From: Verrucomicrobiales bacterium
Lineage (GTDB): Bacteria; Verrucomicrobiota; Verrucomicrobiia; Limisphaerales; F1-12-MAGs170
Assembly (NCBI GenBank): GCA_005777315.1
Contig: SXMN01000274.1
Span: forward strand, 1-38,145
Direction of reading: 5' to 3'
Length of the DNA stretch: 38,145 nt
Positions within the stretch are counted from its first letter, which is position 1, and each line of letters starts with the position of its first letter. A model generated the notes under the pieces. The model saw only the letters and a program-made list of their open reading frames with translations, did no database searches and was not told the DNA's origin. Below are positions 34,363 through 38,145 of this stretch, one piece after another. The position numbers and the translations under genes are program-made.

Positions 34363-34944
34363 TTAAAACACGGATTCTTTGACCTCGATGACATCGCCGG
34401 GTTCCAGCCAGATCTTCTTCGAACCTTCAGTGATCTTCATCAATTCCTTGAAGCGATATCGAACTGTCTTTCCTCCACGGGTAAACATGATCTTGTCCTC
34501 ATCAGCGTTGGGCAAAAAACCCTGGGCTTGGGCGATTGCTTGGACGATGTCCATTTTCTCTTCCTCCAGAAGCAGAACAGTTCCCGGTTTTAGAACTCTT
34601 CCAATCACCGTCACAGTGCGAGCTCGGTACTGCTTCACCGTCACGCTCACCTCGGGATTGACCAGGTAATCCTCCCCAAGCCGTTTTTTCAGCATGCTCT
34701 CCACCTGTGCGGTGCTTTTGCCCACGACTTCCACTTCCCCTAGAAGAGGGTAGCTGATGGTTCCTCCCGCCTGGACGCGACGTTCGACCGTGAGATCTCG
34801 TTCATTGAACACCTCAATGACCAGAAAATCCGAGCGCTCGATTCGGCGATCAATCCCCTCTTCGATTGCAAACAACTGACTGGAGATCGGCGAAAGAAGG
34901 AATGCCAATCCAACGATAATTTGTAAAACTGGGTTGCGTCTCAT
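34363..34944 (-). CDS. Polysaccharide export protein (Wza-like)
   Basis: The protein has 193 residues with a signal peptide (about 1-26). The Poly_export domain (RIERSDFLVIEVFNE...RVQAGGTISYPLLGEVEV) is followed by an SLBB-like region (VTVIGRVLKPGTVLL...IVQAIAQAQGF). There is no lipobox Cys, unlike classical Wza, and it is shorter than the E. coli protein, so it probably forms a periplasmic ring that works with the outer-membrane barrel encoded just upstream (2-nt gap). Together with the Wzc-like protein it makes a transenvelope export path. Confidence 0.9.
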   Translation of the reverse strand: MRRNPVLQIIVGLAFLLSPISSQLFAIEEGIDRRIERSDFLVIEVFNERDLTVERRVQAGGTISYPLLGEVEVVGKSTAQVESMLKKRLGEDYLVNPEVSVTVKQYRARTVTVIGRVLKPGTVLLLEEEKMDIVQAIAQAQGFLPNADEDKIMFTRGGKTVRYRFKELMKITEGSKKIWLEPGDVIEVKESVF

Positions 34945-34946
34945 GT

Positions 34947-36179
34947 TCAGTATCCTACCCCGACATGCAGCGAGATTCGATTAACATCATACTTGGTGAT
35001 ACCCCCTTCGCCACCTATCACACTCGAGAGATCATAGCTCAATGCCGCAGTCAACCAAAGCATCGGTTGATACGCCAGAGCAAAGTTCGCAGTCAGCACT
35101 TCATAACTGATTTTCCGGTTCAGTCCGGATTGATCGTAGTCATACATTCCCAGAGTGCTGCCGGCGGACGCTCGCCACTTGCCTGAAGTGCCAATCTTCT
35201 GGCTTGCCTGCAAGCTGACAACGTTCGCGGTGTAGGCCTGCTGTCCGGAGTACACCGAGAGATCCTGCCGTCTCACAAAATTAAGCGAGGAGGATGTCTT
35301 GCTGGAGAAGTCGTATGTGATGCCTACGCTCGCCACGGGGCTGCCTGGTATGCTCTGGCCATCATCAAATTTTCTCGTCTCGTAACCGGCGCGAACGACA
35401 CCACCCAGCTTTGTAGTAAACCTACCGCGGATTCCAAGAGCTCCACCCATGAACGTAACACCAGGATAATCCGGTGCCGGCAAGTTCGCGGCTGTGGTTG
35501 TCGCGCCGTAATACGCTTCGCCAAAGAGCAGGCTTTTCTGCGATGCTATCCACCCAAATCCTCCCGTTCCGGCGAAGGTGGTAAAATCCAGCAGCCGGAC
35601 ATCCTGCTCGTAGTCGGTCATGCTCAAAAGCCCCGACACATAGATCTGTGACCTTTCCCCGGTTTTGTACGTCAGCGTGTAGTTGTCGTAGAGCGACATC
35701 CGTTTGATATTCGCTTCCTGGATGAACACCGGCGCATCCCCCGCTTGGACATCCAGTGCTTTGATGTCCGTGCCGGTTGGACTGGACAGAAACTGTAGGC
35801 GGTCCGTCCCGTGCAACGTCAGCCGATTTCCATCAATCTTGCTCTCGAGCTCGAGTGAATGCTCCATCGTGTTTAGGTCTGTGCGGTCCACATAGATGTA
35901 ATCACGCAATGTGTAGCGCAGCGTCAGGTAGTCATCCACACGCTTGCCGATGAGAATCGCCACCCCCGGGCTGAGAGTCGTCACAAGATCGCCAGTCTGC
36001 CTGCCGCTCTCGCGATAAAAGATGTTATCATTGAAAGTTTGCGTGACCGCCATCTGAGGCTTGATGGTCACCGGATCCCAACTAAACAGCAGCGCATCCT
36101 TCATCTCGAAGGCGCTGGACTGCGCCGCGCTGAAGCACAGCGTGGCACCGATGCAAAGGTGGCGATGACAGTTTCTCAT
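34947..36179 (-). CDS. Outer-membrane beta-barrel of exopolysaccharide operon (PF10082-like)
   Basis: The ATG at 36179 is preceded by GGGAG (36186-36190) with a 6-nt spacer, giving 410 residues with a signal peptide; the ATG at 36200 is less likely. The rest is a series of alternating amphipathic strands, e.g. DYLTLRYTLRDYIYVD, LTLHGTDRLQF, YDNYTLTYKTG, and it ends with the outer-membrane-type terminal pattern ISLHVGVGY. QTFNDNIFYR is typical of the BBP2-like family of exopolysaccharide operons. It probably forms the outer-membrane exit or a channel partner for the Wza-like protein. It is the first gene of the operon, divergent from ileS. Confidence 0.85.
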   Translation of the reverse strand: MRNCHRHLCIGATLCFSAAQSSAFEMKDALLFSWDPVTIKPQMAVTQTFNDNIFYRESGRQTGDLVTTLSPGVAILIGKRVDDYLTLRYTLRDYIYVDRTDLNTMEHSLELESKIDGNRLTLHGTDRLQFLSSPTGTDIKALDVQAGDAPVFIQEANIKRMSLYDNYTLTYKTGERSQIYVSGLLSMTDYEQDVRLLDFTTFAGTGGFGWIASQKSLLFGEAYYGATTTAANLPAPDYPGVTFMGGALGIRGRFTTKLGGVVRAGYETRKFDDGQSIPGSPVASVGITYDFSSKTSSSLNFVRRQDLSVYSGQQAYTANVVSLQASQKIGTSGKWRASAGSTLGMYDYDQSGLNRKISYEVLTANFALAYQPMLWLTAALSYDLSSVIGGEGGITKYDVNRISLHVGVGY

Positions 36180-36314
36180 GCTAGACTCCCAGTGAACCAT
36201 TCCTCTTGCTAACCAGAGCGCCTGACGTCCTCACTGTGGGCATCACCGCCGAATCATCTGCTCCGCGCACAGAGAACAGCGCGGTGAGTGTCCAAACCCT
36301 CGCGAGAGTTTGCA

Positions 36315-36357
36315 AGCACTGTGTGCAGGGGTGCCAGCGTTTGACACCCCTAAGTGC
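36315..36357. promoter_or_regulatory. Interrupted hairpin in the ileS leader
   Basis: AGGGGTG-c-CA (36327-36336) pairs with TG-a-CACCCCT around a 5-nt loop. An outer pair GCACT (36315-36319)/AGTGC (36353-36357) extends it. It lies in the divergent region 27 nt before the ileS start. Whether it is a regulatory RNA, an operator or a palindromic repeat is unknown. Confidence 0.45.
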
Positions 36358-36383
36358 CACTGGTAGCGTTCGCGTCCCTGAAC

Positions 36384-38145
36384 ATGGCGCAAACCGACTA
36401 CAAAAACACTTTGAACCTGCCCAAGACGGACTTTCCCATGAAAGCCGATCTGGTGACGCGAGAACCGCAACGTCTGGAGCGATGGACTCAGAGCAGGATT
36501 TACGAACGGATTCAAGAGGAGCGCGCGAATGATCCGAAGTTCATCCTCCATGACGGACCTCCGTTTGCCAATGGTGACGTCCACATCGGTACGGCGCTCA
36601 ACAAGATTCTCAAGGACATCATCATCAAGTACCAGACTTTGCGTGGACGGAATGCACCGTATGTGCCCGGATGGGACTGTCATGGGCTGCCGATCGAATT
36701 CAAGGTCACCCAGGAGATGCGGAAAGCTGGCGACACTTCTGCCGACGCTGCCAGCATTCGCATGGCGTGCGACGCCTATGCGCGAAAATACATCGGCATT
36801 CAGCGCGAACAATTCAAACGGCTCGGCATCTTTGGCGACTGGGACAATCCGTATCTTACGCTGAACAAGGAATACGAAGCCGAAGAACTCCGGCTCTTCG
36901 CAGACATTGTTGAGAAGGGTTTTGTGTATCGTGGCAAGAAGCCGGTCTATTGGAGCATCCCGTGCCGCACGGCGCTGGCGGAGGCTGAGGTCGAATACAA
37001 CGATCATGTCAGCCAGAGCATCTATGTGAAGTTCCCGGTGATCGAGCATCCGAAGACGTTCATCCTGATCTGGACGACGACACCGTGGACGCTTCCCGCG
37101 AACCTTGCCGTTGCTTTCAATTCGACTCTCAATTACTCGCTCATCCGCGTGGGGCAGGAGAACTATTTCCTTCTCGGAGCTTTGTTGGGCGATGTCGCTG
37201 AAAAGTGCAAGTGGGATGGTTACGAGATCATCCGCTCAATTCAGGGAGCGGACCTTGGCAGGCTCGAATATCAGCATCCTTTCTGCAACCGCACTGGGAA
37301 ACTCTTCGCCGGCGATGCCTTTGTGGAGAGCACGGTCGGCACCGGTTTCGTCCATATCGCGCCAGGGCATGGACTGGAGGATTACCAGCTCGGCCGCCAA
37401 AATGGGTTGCCCATTTACTCGCCGGTGGATGACAACGGCTGCCTCGCACTGACGCATGACTTTCCACGGGAGCAGCAGATGCCAGACGAGTTGATTGGAA
37501 AGTCCATTCTCGAAAAACATGGGAAAAGTGATGCTAATGTAGCCGTCATCCACGAGTTACGTGCTCGAGAGGTGCTGCTGCATCAGGAGAACTACCACCA
37601 CAGCTACCCGTTCTGTTGGCGCAGCAAGACACCGGTCATCTTTCGCGCGATGGACCAGTGGTTCATCAAGATCGATCACTCTCAATTCCGTCAGCGCGCC
37701 ATCGAAGCGATCGCCACTGTGGGCTTGATTCCCGACTTGGGCCGGAGCCTCATCGAAGCCGCCGTCAAATCACGTCCGGACTGGTGCATCTCGCGCAAGC
37801 GAACCGGGGGCGTCCCGATCCCGGCGTTCTACGATGCCCAGGGCAGTCCGATTCTCGATGCCCAGATCGTCCGCAATGCCTCCGTGTTGATGGAGCAGCA
37901 CGGCTCGAACGTGTGGTTCGAGCGATCCGCTGCAGATCTTTGGAACGAACTGAAGCCAGCCAACTGGACCGGCCCGGAAGCGGTTGCCAAATCCAGTGAC
38001 ACGCTTGATGTCTGGATCGATTCCGGCTCGTCGTCGCGTGCGGTTCTCATGCGCCGAAGTGAGCTGCATGGTGGTTTGCGCGCTTTGTCTGCCAGTCCGG
38101 CTCCGGACTGGCAGGCAGACATGTATCTCGAAGGCTCTGATCAGC
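36384..38145 (+). CDS. ileS: Isoleucyl-tRNA synthetase, N-terminal part
   Basis: The ATG at 36384 opens a frame of 587 residues running off the right edge. The class I HIGH region (GPPFANGDVHIGTALNK), VPGWDCHGLPIE, the editing domain (LIWTTTPWTLPANLAVAF, GTGFVHIAPGHGLEDY), and PVIFRAMDQWF plus ADMYLEGSDQ identify IleRS. The KMSKS loop lies beyond the window. It charges tRNA-Ile. A small insertion before ADMYLEGSDQ (GLRALSASPAPDWQ) is encoded by a palindromic element; other IleRS proteins have only a few residues there. It is divergent from the exopolysaccharide operon. Confidence 0.95.
   Translation, partial: MAQTDYKNTLNLPKTDFPMKADLVTREPQRLERWTQSRIYERIQEERANDPKFILHDGPPFANGDVHIGTALNKILKDIIIKYQTLRGRNAPYVPGWDCHGLPIEFKVTQEMRKAGDTSADAASIRMACDAYARKYIGIQREQFKRLGIFGDWDNPYLTLNKEYEAEELRLFADIVEKGFVYRGKKPVYWSIPCRTALAEAEVEYNDHVSQSIYVKFPVIEHPKTFILIWTTTPWTLPANLAVAFNSTLNYSLIRVGQENYFLLGALLGDVAEKCKWDGYEIIRSIQGADLGRLEYQHPFCNRTGKLFAGDAFVESTVGTGFVHIAPGHGLEDYQLGRQNGLPIYSPVDDNGCLALTHDFPREQQMPDELIGKSILEKHGKSDANVAVIHELRAREVLLHQENYHHSYPFCWRSKTPVIFRAMDQWFIKIDHSQFRQRAIEAIATVGLIPDLGRSLIEAAVKSRPDWCISRKRTGGVPIPAFYDAQGSPILDAQIVRNASVLMEQHGSNVWFERSAADLWNELKPANWTGPEAVAKSSDTLDVWIDSGSSSRAVLMRRSELHGGLRALSASPAPDWQADMYLEGSDQ
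38086..38121. repeat. Palindromic element inside ileS
   Basis: CTGCCAGTCCGG (38089-38100), a 2-nt loop, then CCGGACTGGCAG (38103-38114) form a perfect 12-bp hairpin. TGTCTGCC and GGCAGACA at the edges can extend it with a small shift. It is translated in frame as the insertion before ADMYLEGSDQ. Confidence 0.75.

Noticed and set aside
36186..36384. T-box leader for ileS
   Set aside because: No specifier-loop architecture or T-box sequence is visible, and the leader is too short.

Overview
The window looks like a chromosomal segment of a member of the Verrucomicrobiota, probably near the Pedosphaera/Limisphaerales side. The evidence is gene content: a prepilin-like protein with the phylum-typical [19 protein letters not shown] start, a DUF1549/DUF1553 + DUF1501 + 'planctomycete cytochrome' set, secreted proteins ending in a LE(S/T)-x-W...FYRL-type module, and a Wzc-like tyrosine kinase operon. 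No rRNA, tRNA, CRISPR array or transposase was seen. The genus is not resolved.

Left part (1-8406, all minus strand): a GntR/FCD regulator, then a tight run of prepilin-like protein, DUF1549/DUF1553 giant (with a duplicated internal module), Tat-exported DUF1501 protein, NGN-repeat beta-propeller, and a cytochrome c/DUF1587 protein cut by the left edge. The last genes are coupled by ATGA or near-zero spacing.

Middle part (8424-18778): a divergent plus-strand catabolic operon starts across a perfect 18-bp palindrome. Its order is ACS-type MFS transporter, D-2-hydroxyacid dehydrogenase, SDR with its catalytic Lys replaced by Met, endonuclease-V-like protein, fused E1alpha-E1beta of a 2-oxoacid/acetoin-type dehydrogenase, a lipoyl + E3-binding protein whose acyltransferase domain is replaced by an NAD-dependent epimerase, and a secreted SMP-30-type lactonase. 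A convergent pair (alpha/beta hydrolase and amidohydrolase) closes the locus. I infer an undescribed pathway for an imported organic or sugar acid, or a lactone. Three junctions are each bridged by a 36-nt mini-ORF ending in ATGA on the next start codon.

Right part: mnmA; secreted Ig-like and SBBP-repeat proteins; a DsbA-like protein; a rhodanese/sulfite-oxidase pair; then an operon of GH84 O-GlcNAcase, GNAT acetyltransferase and DegT aminotransferase. The first two match, in order and sequence, the two domains of animal O-GlcNAcase. After these come a three-repeat lipoprotein, recN, a 500-nt gap, an exopolysaccharide export operon (outer-membrane barrel, Wza-like, Wzc-like), and the start of ileS running off the right edge.

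A recurring theme is palindromic DNA inside reading frames, kept in frame at points that are probably loops or linkers: in the DUF1553 gene, between E1alpha and E1beta, and in ileS. These look like translated palindromic elements.
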